Origin: Hydractinia symbiolongicarpus
Lineage: Eukaryota > Cnidaria > Hydrozoa > Anthoathecata > Hydractiniidae
DNA length: 64,000 bases
Direction: 5' to 3'
NCBI RefSeq assembly: GCF_029227915.1
Contig: NC_079888.1
Coordinates: 24,718,001 to 24,782,000 of the forward strand
This document shows, in pieces, positions 24,311-38,607 of the stretch; positions within the stretch are counted from its first letter, which is position 1; every line of letters starts with the position of its first letter. The notes under the pieces are model-generated. The model was not told where the DNA came from and searched no databases. It saw nothing but the letters and a program-made list of their open reading frames with translations. The position numbers and the translations under genes were made by a program.

Positions 24311-25846
24311 TTTAATTGCCGGCAAACGAAAACCCGCGATTTCCCGTAAATCCCGGGCTTCGCCCGTATAGTCAAAAGTATACAAAGAAAGTACCCAGGG
24401 AGTAAACTCATTTCCCGAAAGAGTTTTTATATTATTTTTTTACCACTAAACGCATGAGACTTCTAGTTTTCAAAAATACTTTCATATTTGATGGGACTCT
24501 GAATAAAAGAAGTTTAATCGCCGGCAAACGAAAATCCGCGATTTCCCGTAAATCCCGGACTCGGCCCGTATAGTCAAAAGTATACAAAGAAAGTACCCAG
24601 GGAGTAAACTCATTTCCCGAACGATTTTTTAAATTATTCTTTCACCACTAAAACGCATGAGACTTGTAGTTTTCAAAAATGTTTTCATTTTTGATGAGAC
24701 GCTTAATGAAAGAGGTTTAATCGCCGGCAAACGAAATCCCGCGTTTTCCCGTAAATCCGGGGCTTGGCCCGTATAGTCGAATGTACACAAAGAAAGTACC
24801 CAGGGAATAAACTAATTTCCCGAACGATTTTTTAAATTTTTTTTTCACTACTAAAACGCATGAGGCTTGTAGTTTTCAAAAATGTTTTCATTTTTGATGA
24901 GACGCATAATGAAAGAGGTTTAATCGCCGGCAAACGAATTCCCGCGTTTTCCCGTAAATCCGGGGCTTGGCCCGTATAGTCGAATGTTTACAAAGAAAGT
25001 ACCCAGGGAGTAAACTCATTTCCCGAACGATTTTTTAAATTTTTTTTTCACCACTAAAACGCATGAGACTTGTAGTTTTCAAAAATGTTTTCATTTTTAA
25101 TGAGACGCTTAATGAAAGAGGTTTAATCGCCGGAAAACGAAAACCCGCGATTTCCCGTAAATCCCGCGCTTGGCCCGTATAGTCGAATGTATACAAAGAA
25201 AAAACCCTGTGAGTAAACTCAGTTCCAGAACGATTTTTTAAATTATTTTTTCACCACTAAAGCCCATGAGACTTGTAGTTTTCAAAAATGTTTTCATTTT
25301 TGATGAGACGCTTAATGAAAGAGGTTTAATCGCCGGCAAACGAAATCCCGCGTTTTCCCGTAAATCTGGGGCTTGGCCCGTATAGTCGAATGTATACAAA
25401 GAAAGTACCCTGTGAGTAAACTCATTTCCCGAACGATTTTTTAAATTATTTTTTCACCACTAAAACGCATGACACTTGTAGTTTTCAAAAATGTTTTCAT
25501 TTTTGATGAGACGCTTAATGAAAGAGGTTTAATCGCCGGCAAACGAAATCCCGCGTTTTCCCGTAAATCCGGGGCTTGGCCCGTATAGTCGAATGTATAC
25601 AAAGAAAGTACCCAGGGAGTAAACTCATTTCCGGAACGATTTTTTAAAATTTTTTTTCACCACTAAAACGCATGAGACTTGTAGTTTTCAAAAATGTTTT
25701 CATTTTTGATGAGACGCATAATGAAAGAGGTTTAATCGCCGGAAAACGAAAACCCGCGATTTCCCGTAAATCCCGCGCTTGGCCCGTATAGTCGAATGTA
25801 TACAAAGAAAGTACCCTGTGAGTAAACTCATTTCCAGAACGATTTC
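24311..25846. repeat. 8-mer partial copy of the 16/17-mer HOR
   Basis: CGAAAGAG at 22793 recurs at 24416, an offset of 1,623 bp (8 x 203 minus 1). The block repeats the second half of copy 3, including its private variants AGGGAATAAAC and TTTTTAATGAGACG, so it was copied from copy 3 after those mutations arose. It leads directly into copy 4. Confidence 0.8.
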
Positions 25847-28800
25847 TTAAATTATTTTTTCACCACTAAAGCCCATGAGACTTGTAGTTTTTAAAAATGT
25901 TTTCATTTTTGATGAGACGCTGAATAAAAGAAGTTTAATCGCCGGCAAACGAAAACCCGCGATTTCCCGTAAATCCCGGGCTTGGCCCGTATAGTCGAAT
26001 GTATACAAAGAAAGTACCCAGGGAGTAAACTCATTTCCCAAACGATTATTTAAATTATTATTTCACCACTAAAGCCAATGAGACTTGTAGTTTTTAAAAA
26101 TGTTTTCATTTTTGATGAGACGCAGAATAAGAGAAGTTTAATCGCCGGCAAACGAAAACCCGCGATTTCCCGTAAATCCCGGACTTGGCCCGTATAGTCA
26201 AAAGTATACAAGGAAAGTACCCAGTGAGTAAACTCATTTCCCGAACGAATTTTTAAATTATTTTTTCACCACTAAAATGCATGAGACTTGTAGTTTTCAG
26301 AAATGTTTTCATTTTTGATGAGACGCTTAATGAAAGTGGTTTAATCGCCGGCAAACGAAAACCCGCCATTTCCCGTAAACCCCGGACTCGGCCCGCATAG
26401 TCAAAAGTATACAAAGAAAGTACCCAGGGAGTAAACTCATTTCCCGAACGATTTTTTGAATTATTTTTTCACCACTAAAACGCATGAGACTTGTAGTTTT
26501 CAAAAATGTTTTCATTTGTGATGAGACGCTGAATAAAAGAAGTTTAATCGCCGGCAAACCAAAACCCGCGATTTCCCGTAAATCCAGGGCTTGGCACGTA
26601 TAGTCGAATGTATACAAAGAAAGTACCCTGTGAGTAAACTCATTTCCAAAACGATTTTTTAAATTATTTTTTCACCACTAAAACGCATAAGACTTGTAGT
26701 TTTTAAAAATGTTTTCATTTTTGATGAGACGCTGAATAAAAGAAGTTTAATCGCCGGCAAACGAAAACCCGCGATTTTCCGTAAATCCCGGCTTGGCCCG
26801 TATAGTCAAAAGTATACAAAGAAAGTACCCAGGAAGTAAACTCATTTCCCGAACGATTTTTTAAATTATTTTTTCACCACTAAAACGCATGAGACTTGTA
26901 GTTTTCAAAAATGTTTTCATTTTTGATGAGACGCTGAATAAAAGAAGTTTAATCGCCGGCAAACGAAAACCCGCGATTTCCCGTAAATCCCGGGCTTGGC
27001 ACGTATAGGCGAATGTATACAAAGAAAGTACCCTGTGAGTAAACTCATTTCCAGAACGATTTTTTAAATTATTTTTTCACCACTAAAGCCCATGAGACTT
27101 GTAGTTTTTAAAAATGTTTTCATTTTTGATGAGACGTTGAATAAAAGAAGTTTAATCGCCGGCAAACGTAAAACCGCGATTTCCCGTAAATCCCGGCTTG
27201 GCCCGTATAGTCAAAAGGATACAAAGAAAGTACCCAGGGAGTAAACTCATTTCCCGAACGATTTTTTAAATTATTATTTCACCACTAAAACGCATGAGAC
27301 TTGTAGTTTTCAAGAATGTTTTCATTTTTGATGAGGCGCTGAATAAAAGCAGTTTAATCGCCGGCGAACGAAAACCCGCGATTTCCCGTAAATCCCGGGC
27401 TTGGCCCGTATAGTCGAATGTATACAAAGAAAGTACCCTGTGAGTAAACTCATTTCCAGAACGATTTTTTAAATTATTTTTCACCACTAAAACGCATAAG
27501 ACTTGTAGTTTTTAAAAATATTTTCATTTTTGATGAGACGCTGAATAAAAGAAGTTTAATTGCCGGCAAACGAAAACCCGCGATTTCCCGTAAATCCCGG
27601 GCTTCGCCCGTATAGTCAAAAGTATACAAAGAAAGTACCCAGGGAGTAAACTCATTTCCCGAAAGAGTTTTTATATTATTTTTTTACCACTAAACGCATG
27701 AGACTTCTAGTTTTCAAAAATACTTTCATATTTGATGGGACTCTGAATAAAAGAAGTTTAATCGCCGGCAAACGAAAATCCGCGATTTCCCGTAAATCCC
27801 GGACTCGGCCCGTATAGTCAAAAGTATACAAAGAAAGTACCCAGGGAGTAAACTCATTTCCCGAACGATTTTTTAAATTATTCTTTCACCACTAAAACGC
27901 ATGAGACTTGTAGTTTTCAAAAATGTTTTCATTTTTGATGAGACGCTTAATGAAAGAGGTTTAATCGCCGGCAAACGAAATCCCGCGTTTTCCCGTAAAT
28001 CCGGGGCTTGGCCCGTATAGTCGAATGTACACAAAGAAAGTACCCAGGGAGTAAACTAATTTCCCGAACGATTTTTTAAATTTTTTTTTTACTACTAAAA
28101 CGCATGAGGCTTGTAGTTTTCAAAAATGTTTTCATTTTTGATGAGACGCATAATGAAAGAGGTTTAATCGCCGGCAAACGAATTCCCGCGTTTTCCCGTA
28201 AATCCGGGGCTTGGCCCGTATAGTCGAATGTTTACAAAGAAAGTACCCAGGGAGTAAACTCATTTCCCGAACGATTTTTTAAATTTTTTTTTCACCACTA
28301 AAACGCATGAGACTTGTAGTTTTCAAAAATGTTTTCATTTTTGATGAGACGCTTAATGAAAGAGGTTTAATCGCCGGAAAACGAAAACCCGCGATTTCCC
28401 GTAAATCCCGCGCTTGGCCCGTATAGTCGAATGTATACAAAGAAAAAACCCTGTGAGTAAACTCAGTTCCAGAACGATTTTTTAAATTATTTTTTCACCA
28501 CTAAAGCCCATGAGACTTGTAGTTTTCAAAAATGTTTTCATTTTTGATGAGACGCTTAATGAAAGAGGTTTAATCGCCGGCAAACGAAATCCCGCGTTTT
28601 CCCGTAAATCTGGGGCTTGGCCCGTATAGTCGAATGTATACAAAGAAAGTACCCTGTGAGTAAACTCATTTCCCGAACGATTTTTTAAATTATTTTTTCA
28701 CCACTAAAACGCATGACACTTGTAGTTTTCAAAAATGTTTTCATTTTTGATGAGACGCTTAATGAAAGAGGTTTAATCGCCGGCAAACGAAATCCCGCGT

Positions 28801-29086
28801 TTTCCCGTAAATCCGGGGCTTGGCCCGTATAGTCGAATGTATACAAAGAAAGTACCCAGGGAGTAAACTCATTTCCGGAACGATTTTTTAAAATTTTTTT
28901 TCACCACTAAAACGCATGAGACTTGTAGTTTTCAAAAATGTTTTCATTTTTGATGAGACGCATAATGAAAGAGGTTTAATCGCCGGAAAACGAAAACCCG
29001 CGATTTCCCGTAAATCCCGCGCTTGGCCCGTATAGTCGAATGTATACAAAGAAAGTACCCTGTGAGTAAACTCATTTCCAGAACGA
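25847..29086. repeat. 16/17-mer HOR, copy 4, one monomer deleted
   Basis: Matches copy 2 at an offset of 12,968 from 25847 to about 27390, then at 12,766 to the end: the 202-bp change is the loss of one monomer. At the deletion (27390-27420) the CGGCGAACG monomer continues as GGCTTGGCCCGTATAGTCG rather than passing through the GATTTCCCTAAATC monomer. Private changes include AGCCAATGAG near 26074 and AAAAGGATAC near 27213. Confidence 0.8.
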
Positions 29087-31959
29087 TTTCTTAAATTATT
29101 TTTTCACCACTAAAGCCCATGAGACTTGTAGTTTTTAAAAATGTTTTCATTTTTGATGAGACGCTGAATAAAAGAAGTTTAATCGCCGGCAAACGAAAAC
29201 CCGCGATTTCCCGTAAATCCCGGCTTGGCCCGTATAGTCAAAAGTATGCAAAGAAAGTACCCAGGGAGTAAACTCATTTCCCGAACGATTTTTTAAATTA
29301 TTTTTTCACCACTAAAACTCATGAGACTTGTAGTTTTCAAAAATGTTTTCATTTTTGATGAGACGCTGAATAAAAGAAGTTTAATCGCCGGCAAACAAAA
29401 ACCCGCGATTTCCCGTAAATCCCGGGCTTGGCCCGTATAGTCAAAAGTATACAAAGAAAGTACCCAGGGAGTAAACTCATTTCCCGAACGATTTTTTATA
29501 TTATTTTTTTACCACTAAACGCATGAGACTTGTAGTTTTCAAAAATACTTTCATATTTGATGGGACGCTGAATAAAAGAAGTTTAATCGCCGGCAAACGA
29601 AAATCCGCGATTTCCCGTAAATCCCGGACTCGGCCCGTATAGTCAAAAGTATACAAAGAAAGTACCCAGGGAGTAAACTCATTTCCCGAACGATTTTTTA
29701 AATTATTTTTTCACCACTAAAACGCATGAGACTTGTAGTTTTCAAAAATATTTTCATTTTTGATGAGACGATTAATGAAAGAGGTTTAATCGCCGGCAAA
29801 CGAAATCCCGCGTTTTCCCGTAAATCCGGGGCTTGGCCCGTATAGTCGAATGTATACAAAGAAAGTACCCAGGGAGTAAACTAATTTCCCGAACGATTTT
29901 TTAAATTTTTTTTTCACCACTAAAACGCATGAGACTTGTAGTTTTCAAAAATGTTTTCATTTTTGATGAGACGCTTAATGAAAGAGGTTTAATCGCCGGA
30001 AAACGAAAACCCGCGATTTCCCGTAAATACCGGGCTTGGCCCGTATAGTCGAATGTATACAAAGAAAGTACCCTGTGAGTAAACTCATTTCCCGAACGAT
30101 TTTTTAAATTATTTTTTCAGCACTAAAACGCATGAGACTTGTAGTTTTCAAAAATGTTTTCATTTTTGATGAGACGCTTAATGAAAGAGGTTTAATCGCC
30201 CGCAAACGAAATCTCGCGTTTTCCCGTAAATCCGGGGCTTGGCCCGTATAGTCGAATGTATACAAAGAAAGTACCCAGGGAGTAAACTCATTTCCCGAAC
30301 GATTTTTTAAATTTTTTTTTCACCACTAAAACGCATGAGACTTGTAGTTTTCAAAAATGTTTTCATTTTTGATGAGACGCTTAATGAAAGAGGTTTAATC
30401 GCGGGAAAACAAAACCCGAGATTTCCCGTAAATCCCGCGCTTGGCCCGTATAGTCGAATGTATACAAAGAAAGTACCCTGTGAGTAAACTCATTTCCAGA
30501 ACGATTTTTTAAATTATTTTTTCACCACTAAAGCCCATGAGACTTGTAGTTTTTAAAAATGTTTTCATTTTTGATGAGACGCTGAATAAAAGAAGTTTAA
30601 TCGCCGGCAAACGAAAACCCGCGATTTCCCGTAAATCCCGGCTTGGCCCGTATAGTCAAAAGTATACAAAGAAAGTACCCAGGGAGTAAACTCATTTCCC
30701 GAACGATTTTTTAAATTATTTTTTCACCACTAAAACTCATGAGACTTGTAGTTTTCAAAAATGTTTTCATTTTTGATGAGACGCTGAATAAAAGAAGTTT
30801 AATCGCCGGCAAACAAAAACCCGCGATTTCCCGTAAATCCCGGGCTTGGCCCGTATAGTCAAAAGTATACAAAGAAAGTACCCAGGGAGTAAACTCATTT
30901 CCCGAACGATTTTTTATATTATTTTTTTACCACTAAACGCATGAGACTTGTAGTTTTCAAAAATACTTTCATATTTGATGGGACGCTGAATAAAAGAAGT
31001 TTAATCGCCGGCAAACGAAAATCCGCGATTTCCCGTAAATCCCGGACTCGGCCCGTATAGTCAAAAGTATACAAAGAAAGTACCCAGGGAGTAAACTCAT
31101 TTCCCGAACGATTTTTTAAATTATTTTTTCACCACTAAAACGCATGAGACTTGTAGTTTTCAAAAATATTTTCATTTTTGATGAGACGATTAATGAAAGA
31201 GGTTTAATCGCCGGCAAACGAAATCCCGCGTTTTCCCGTAAATCCGGGGCTTGGCCCGTATAGTCGAATGTATACAAAGAAAGTACCCAGGGAGTAAACT
31301 AATTTCCCGAACGATTTTTTAAATTTTTTTTTCACCACTAAAACGCATGAGACTTGTAGTTTTCAAAAATGTTTTCATTTTTGATGAGACGCTTAATGAA
31401 AGAGGTTTAATCGCCGGAAAACGAAAACCCGCGATTTCCCGTAAATACCGGGCTTGGCCCGTATAGTCGAATGTATACAAAGAAAGTACCCTGTGAGTAA
31501 ACTCATTTCCCGAACGATTTTTTAAATTATTTTTTCAGCACTAAAACGCATGAGACTTGTAGTTTTCAAAAATGTTTTCATTTTTGATGAGACGCTTAAT
31601 GAAAGAGGTTTAATCGCCCGCAAACGAAATCTCGCGTTTTCCCGTAAATCCGGGGCTTGGCCCGTATAGTCGAATGTATACAAAGAAAGTACCCAGGGAG
31701 TAAACTCATTTCCCGAACGATTTTTTAAATTTTTTTTTCACCACTAAAACGCATGAGACTTGTAGTTTTCAAAAATGTTTTCATTTTTGATGAGACGCTT
31801 AATGAAAGAGGTTTAATCGCGGGAAAACAAAACCCGAGATTTCCCGTAAATCCCGCGCTTGGCCCGTATAGTCGAATGTATACAAAGAAAGTACCCTGTG
31901 AGTAAACTCATTTCCAGAACGATTTTTTAAATTATTTTTTCACCACTAAAGCCCATGAG
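29087..31959. repeat. 7-mer HOR of 1,418 bp, two copies
   Basis: CTCATGAG of the diagnostic CTAAAACTCATGAG lies at 29317 and 30735, an interval of 1,418 bp (7 x 203 minus 3). Every monomer-specific variant recurs in order: CATATTTGATGGGACGC, GACGATTAATG, AATACCGGGC, TTTTTTCAGCAC, GAAATCTCGCG and AAAACAAAACCCGAG. The second unit breaks near 31960-32030, where CGCCCGCAAACGAAAACC replaces CGCCGGCAAACG. Confidence 0.85.
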
Positions 31960-32735
31960 ACTTGTAGTTTTTAAAAATGTTTTCATTTTTGATGAGACGC
32001 TGAATAAAAGAAGTTTAATCGCCCGCAAACGAAAACCCGCGATTTCCCGTAAATCCCGGGCTTGGCCCGTATAGTCAAAAGTATACAAAGAAAGTACCCA
32101 GGGAGTAAACTCATTTCCCGAACGATTTTTTATATTATTTTTTTACCACTAAACGCATGAGACTTGTAGTTTTCAAAAATGTTTTCATTTTTGATGAGAG
32201 GCTTAATGAAAGAGGTTTAATCGCCGGCAAACGAAATCCCGCGTTTTCCCGTAAATCCGGGGCTTGGCCCGTATAGTCGAATGTATACAAAGAAAGTACC
32301 CAGGGAGTAAACTCATTTCCCGAACGATTTTTTAAATTTTTTTTTCACCACTAAAACGCATGAGACTTGTAGTTTTCAAAAATGTTTTCATTTTTGATGA
32401 GACGCTTAATGAAAGAGGTTTAATCGCGGGAAAACAAAACCCGAGATTTCCCGTAAATCCCGCGCTTGGCCCGTATAGTCGAATGTATACAAAGAAAGTA
32501 CCCTGTGAGTAAACTCATTTCCAGAACGATTTTTTAAATTATTTTTTCACCACTAAAGCCCATGAGACTTGTAGTTTTTAAAAATGTTTTCATTTTTGAT
32601 GAGACGCTGAATAAAAGAAGTTTAATCGCCGGCAAACGAAAACCCGCGATTTCCCGTAAATCCCGGCTTGGCCCGTATAGTCAAAAGTATACAAAGAAAG
32701 TACCCAGAGAGTAAACTCATTTCCCGAACGATTCT

Positions 32736-35369
32736 TTAAATTACTTTTTCACCACTAAAACGCATGCGACTTGTAGTTTTTAAAAATGTTTTCATTTTTG
32801 AAGAGACGCTGAATAAAAGAAGTTTAATTGCCGGCAAACGAAAACCTGCGATTTCCCGTAATTCCTGGACTTGGCCCGTATAGTCAAAAGTATACAAAGA
32901 AAGTACCCACTGAGTAAACTCATTTCCCAAACGATTTTTTAAATTATTATTTCACCACTAAAACGCATGAGACTTGTAGTTTTCAAGAATGTTTTCATTT
33001 TTGATGAGACGCTAAATAAAAGCACTTTAATCGCCGGCAAACGAAAACCCGCGATTTCCCGTAAATCCCGGGCTTGGCACGTATAGTCAAATGTATACAA
33101 AGAAAGTACCCTGTGAGTAAACTCATTTCCAGAACGATTTTTTAAATTATTTTTTCACCACTAAAACGCATAAGACTTGTAGTTTTTAAAAATGTTTTCG
33201 TTTTTGATGAGACGCTGAATAAAAGAAGTTTAATCGCCCGCAAACGAAAACCCGCAATTTCCCGTAAATCCCGGGCTTGGCCCGTATAGTCAAAAGTATA
33301 CAAAGAAAGTACCCAGGGAGTAAACTCATTTCCCGAACGATTTTTTATATTATTTTTTTACCACTAAACGCATGAGACTTGTAGTTTTCAAAAATGTTTT
33401 CATTTTTGATGAGACGCTTAATGAAAGAGGTTTAATCGCCGGCAAACGAAATCCCGCGTTTTCCCGTAAATCCGGGGCTTGGCCCGTATAGTCGAATGTA
33501 TACAAAGAAAGTACCCAGGGAGTAAACTCATTTCCCGAACGATTTTTTAAATTTTTTTTTCACCACTAAAACGCATGAGACTTGTAGTTTTCAAAAATGT
33601 TTGCATTTTTGATGAGACGCTTAATGAAAGAGGTTTAATCGCGGGAAAACAAAACCCGAGATTTCCCGTAAATCCCGCGCTTGGCCCGTATAGTCGAATG
33701 TATACAAAGAAAGTACCCTGTGAGTAAACTCATTTCCAGAACGATTTTTTAAATTATTTTTTCACCACTAAAGCCCATGAGACTTGTAGTTTTTAAAAAT
33801 GTTTTCATTTTTGATGAGACGCTGAATAAAAGAAGTTTAATCGCCGGCAAACGAAAACCCGCGATTTCCCGTAAATCCCGGCTTGGCCCGTATAGTCAAA
33901 AGTATACAAAGAAAGTACCCAGAGAGTAAACTCATTTCCCGAACGATTTTTTAAATTACTTTTTCACCACTAAAACGCATGCGACTTGTAGTTTTTAAAA
34001 ATGTTTTCATTTTTGAAGAGACGCTGAATAAAAGAAGTTTAATCGCCGGCAAACGAAAACCTGCGATTTCCCGTAATTCCTGGACTTGGCCCGTATAGTC
34101 AAAAGTATACAAAGAAAGTACCCACTGAGTAAACTCATTTCCCAAACGATTTTTTAAATTATTATTTCACCACTAAAACGCATGAGACTTGTAGTTTTCA
34201 AGAATGTTTTCATTTTTGATGAGACGCTAAATAAAAGCACTTTAATCGCCGGCAAACGACAACCCGCGATTTCCCGTAAATCCCTGGCTTGGCACGTATA
34301 GTCAAATGTATACAAAGAAAGTACCCTGTGAGTAAACTCATTTCCAGAACGATTTTTTAAATTATTTTTTCACCACTAAAACGCATAAGACTTGTAGTTT
34401 TTAAAAATGTTTTCATTTTTGATGAGACGCTGAATAAAAGAAGTTTAATCGCCCGCAAAGGAAAACCCGCGATTTCCCGTAAATCCCGGGCTTGGCCCGT
34501 ATAGTCAAAAGTATACAAAGAAAGTACCCAGGGAGTAAACTCATTTCCCGAACGATTTTTTATATTATTTTTTTACCACTAAACGCATGAGACTTGTAGT
34601 TTTCAAAAATACTTTCATATTTGATGGGACGCTGAATAAAAGAAGTTTAATCGCCGGCAAACGAAAATCCGCGATTTCCCGTAAATCCCGGACTCGGCCC
34701 GTATAGTCAAAGGTATACAAAGAAAGTACCCAGGGAGTAAACTCATTTCCCGAACGATTTTTTAAATTATTTTTTCACCACTAAAACGCATGAGACTTGT
34801 AGTTTTCAAAAATATTTTCATTTTTGATGAGACGCTTAATGAAAGAGGTTTAATCGCCGGCAAACGAAATCCCGCGTTTTCCCGTAAATCCGGGGCTTGG
34901 CCCGTATAGTCGAATGTATACAAAGAAAGTACCCAGGGAGTAAACTAATTTCCCGAACGATTTTTTAAATTTTTTTTTCACCACTAAAACGCATGAGACT
35001 TGTAGTTTTCAAAAATGTTTTCATTTTTGATGAGACGCTTAATGAAAGAGGTTTAATCGCCGGAAAACGAAAACCCGCGATTTCCCGTAAATACCGGGCT
35101 TGGCCCGTATAGTCGAATGTATACAAAGAAAGTACCCTGTGAGTAAACTCATTTCCCGAACGATTTTTTAAATTATTTTTTCACCACTAAAACGCATGAG
35201 ACTTGTAGTTTTCAAAAATGTTTTCATTTTTGATGAGACGCTGAATAAAAGAAGTTTAATCGCCGGCAAACGAAAACCCGCGATTTCCCGTAAATCCCGG
35301 CTTGGCCCGTATAGTCAAAAGTATACAAAGAAAGTACCCAGAGAGTAAACTCATTTCCCGAACGATTTT
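32736..35369. repeat. 6-mer HOR of 1,215 bp plus a 7-mer variant of 1,419 bp
   Basis: The monomer with CATGCGACTTG, TTGAAGAGACG and GTAATTCCTGGAC begins at 32736, 33951 and 35370, intervals of 1,215 and 1,419 bp. The first unit includes GAGACGCTAAATAAAAGCAC and GCACGTATAGTCAAATG. In the second unit two monomers are replaced by the CATATTTGATGGGACGC, CGAAAATCCGCG and AATACCGGGC series, which makes it a 7-mer. Confidence 0.8.
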
Positions 35370-38300
35370 TTAAATTACTTTTTCACCACTAAAACGCATG
35401 CGACTTGTAGTTTTTAAAAATGTTTTCATTTTTGAAGAGACGCTGAATAAAAGAAGTTTAATCGCCGGCAAACGAAAACCTGCGATTTCCCGTAATTCCT
35501 GGACTTGGCCCGTATAGTCAAAAGTATACAAAGAAAGTACCCACTGAGTAAACTCATTTCCCAAACGATTTTTTAAATTATTATTTCACCACTAAAACGC
35601 ATGAGACTTGTAGTTTTCAAGAATGTTTTCATTTTTGATGAGACGCTAAATAAAAGCACTTTAATCGCCGGCAAACGACAACCCGCGATTTCCCGTAAAT
35701 CCCTGGCTTGGCACGTATAGTCAAATGTATACAAAGAAAGTACCCTGTGAGTAAACTCATTTCCAGAACGATTTTTTAAATTATTTTTTCACCACTAAAA
35801 CGCATAAGACTTGTAGTTTTTAAAAATGTTTTCATTTTTGATGAGACGCTGAATAAAAGAAGTTTAATCGCCCGCAAAGGAAAACCCGCGATTTCCCGTA
35901 AATCCCGGGCTTGGCCCGTATAGTCAAAAGTATACAAAGAAAGTACCCAGGGAGTAAACTCATTTCCCGAACGATTTTTTATATTATTTTTTTACCACTA
36001 AACGCATGAGACTTGTAGTTTTCAAAAATACTTTCATATTTGATGGGACGCTGAATAAAAGAAGTTTAATCGCCGGCAAACGAAAATCCGCGATTTCCCG
36101 TAAATCCCGGACTCGGCCCGTATAGTCAAAGGTATACAAAGAAAGTACCCAGGGAGTAAACTCATTTCCCGAACGATTTTTTAAATTATTTTTTCACCAC
36201 TAAAACGCATGAGACTTGTAGTTTTCAAAAATATTTTCATTTTTGATGAGACGCTTAATGAAAGAGGTTTAATCGCCGGCAAACGAAATCCCGCGTTTTC
36301 CCGTAAATCCGGGGCTTGGCCCGTATAGTCGAATGTATACAAAGAAAGTACCCAGGGAGTAAACTAATTTCCCGAACGATTTTTTAAATTTTTTTTTCAC
36401 CACTAAAACGCATGAGACTTGTAGTTTTCAAAAATGTTTTCATTTTTGATGAGACGCTTAATGAAAGAGGTTTAATCGCCGGAAAACGAAAACCCGCGAT
36501 TTCCCGTAAATACCGGGCTTGGCCCGTATAGTCGAATGTATACAAAGAAAGTAACCTGTGAGTAAACTCATTTCCCGAACGATTTTTTAAATTATTTTTT
36601 CACCACTAAAACGCATGAGACTTGTAGTTTTCAAAAATGTTTTCATTTTTGATGAGACGCTTAATGAAAGAGGTTTAATCGCCGGCAAACGAAATCCCGC
36701 GTTTTCCCGTAAATCCGGGACTTGGCCCGTATAGTCGAATGTATACAAAGAAAGTACCCAGGGAGTAAACTCATTTCCCGAACGATTTTTTAAATTTTTT
36801 TTTCACCACTAAAACGCATGAGACTTGTAGTTTTCAAAAATGTTTTCACTTTTGATGAGACGCTTAATGAAAGAGGTTTAATCGCGGGAAAACGAAAACC
36901 CGCGATTTCCCGTAAATCCCGCGCTTGGCCCGTATAGTCGAATGTATACAAAGAAAGTACCCTGTGAGTAAACTCATTTCCAGAACGATTTTTTAAATTA
37001 TTTTTTCACCACTAAAGCCCATGAGACTTGTAGTTTTTAAAAATGTTTTCATTTTTGATGAGACGCTGAATAAAAGAAGTTTAATCGCCGGCAAACGAAA
37101 ACCTGCGATTTCCCTTAAATCCCGGCTTGGCCCGTATAGTCAAAAGTATACAAAGAAAGTACCCAGGGAGTAAACTCATTTCCCGAACGATTTTTTAAAT
37201 TATTTTTTCACCACTAAAACTCATGAGACTTGTAGTTTTCAAAAATGTTTTCATTTTTGATGAGACGCTGAATAAAAGAAGTTTAATCGCCGGCAAACAA
37301 AAACCCGCGATTTCCCGTAAATTCCGGGCTTGGCCCGTATAGTCAAAAGTATACAAAGAAAGTACCCAGGGAGTAAACTCATTTCCCGAACGATTTTTTA
37401 AATTAATTTTTCACCACTAAAACGCATGCGACTTGTAGTTTTTAAAAATGTTTTCATTTTTGATGAGACGCTGAATAAAAGAAGTTTAATCGCCGGCAAA
37501 CGAAAACCTGCGATTTCCCGTAAATCATGAAGTCGGCCCGTATAGTCAAAAGTGTACAAAGAAAGTACCCAGGGAGTAAACTCATTTCCCAAACGATTTT
37601 TTAAATTATTATTTCACCACTAAAGCGCATGAGACATGTAGTTTTCAAGAATGTTTTCATTTTTGATGAGACGCTGAATAAAAGCAGTTTAATCGCCGGC
37701 AAACGAAAACCTGCGATTTCCCGTAAATCCCGGACTCGGCCCGTATAGTCAAAAGTATACAAAGAAAGTACCCAGGGAGTAAACGCATTTCCAGAACGAT
37801 TTTTTAAATTATTTTTTCACCACTAAAACGCATAAGACTTGTAGTTTTTAAAAATGTTTTCATTTTTAATGAGACGCTGAACAAAAGAAGTTTAATCGCC
37901 GGCAAACGAAAACCCGCGATTTCCCGTAAATCCCGGCTTGGCCCGTATAGTCAAAAGTATACAAAGAAAGTACCCAGGGAGTAAACTCATTTCCCGAACG
38001 ATTTTTTAAATTATTTTTTCACCACTAAAACTCATGAGACTTGTAGTTTTCAAAAATGTTTTCATTTTTGATGAGACGCTGAATAAAAGAAGTTTAATCG
38101 CCGGCAAACAAAAACCCGCGATTTCCCGTAAATCCCGGGCTTGGCCCGTATAGTCAAAAGTATACAAAGAAAGTACCCAGAGAGTAAACTCATTTCCCGA
38201 ACGATTTTTTAAATTACTTTTTCACCACTAAAACGCATGAGACTTGTAGTTTTTAAAAATGTTTGCATTTTTGATGAGACGCTGAATAAAAGAAGTTTAA

Positions 38301-38607
38301 TCGCCGGCAAACGAAAACCTGCGATTTCCCGTAAATCATGGAGTCGGCCCGTATAGTCAAAAGTATACAAAGAAAGTACCCAGGGAGTAAACTCATTTCC
38401 TAAACGATTTTTTAAATTATTATTTCACCACTAAAGCGCATGAGACTTGTAGTTTTCAAGAATGTTTTCATTTTTGATGAGACGCTGAATAAAAGCAGTT
38501 TAATCGCCGGCAAACGAAAACCTGCGATTTCCCGTAAATCCCGGACTCGGCCCGTATAGTCAAAAGTATACAAAGAAAGTACCCAGGGAGTAAACTCATT
38601 TCCAGAA

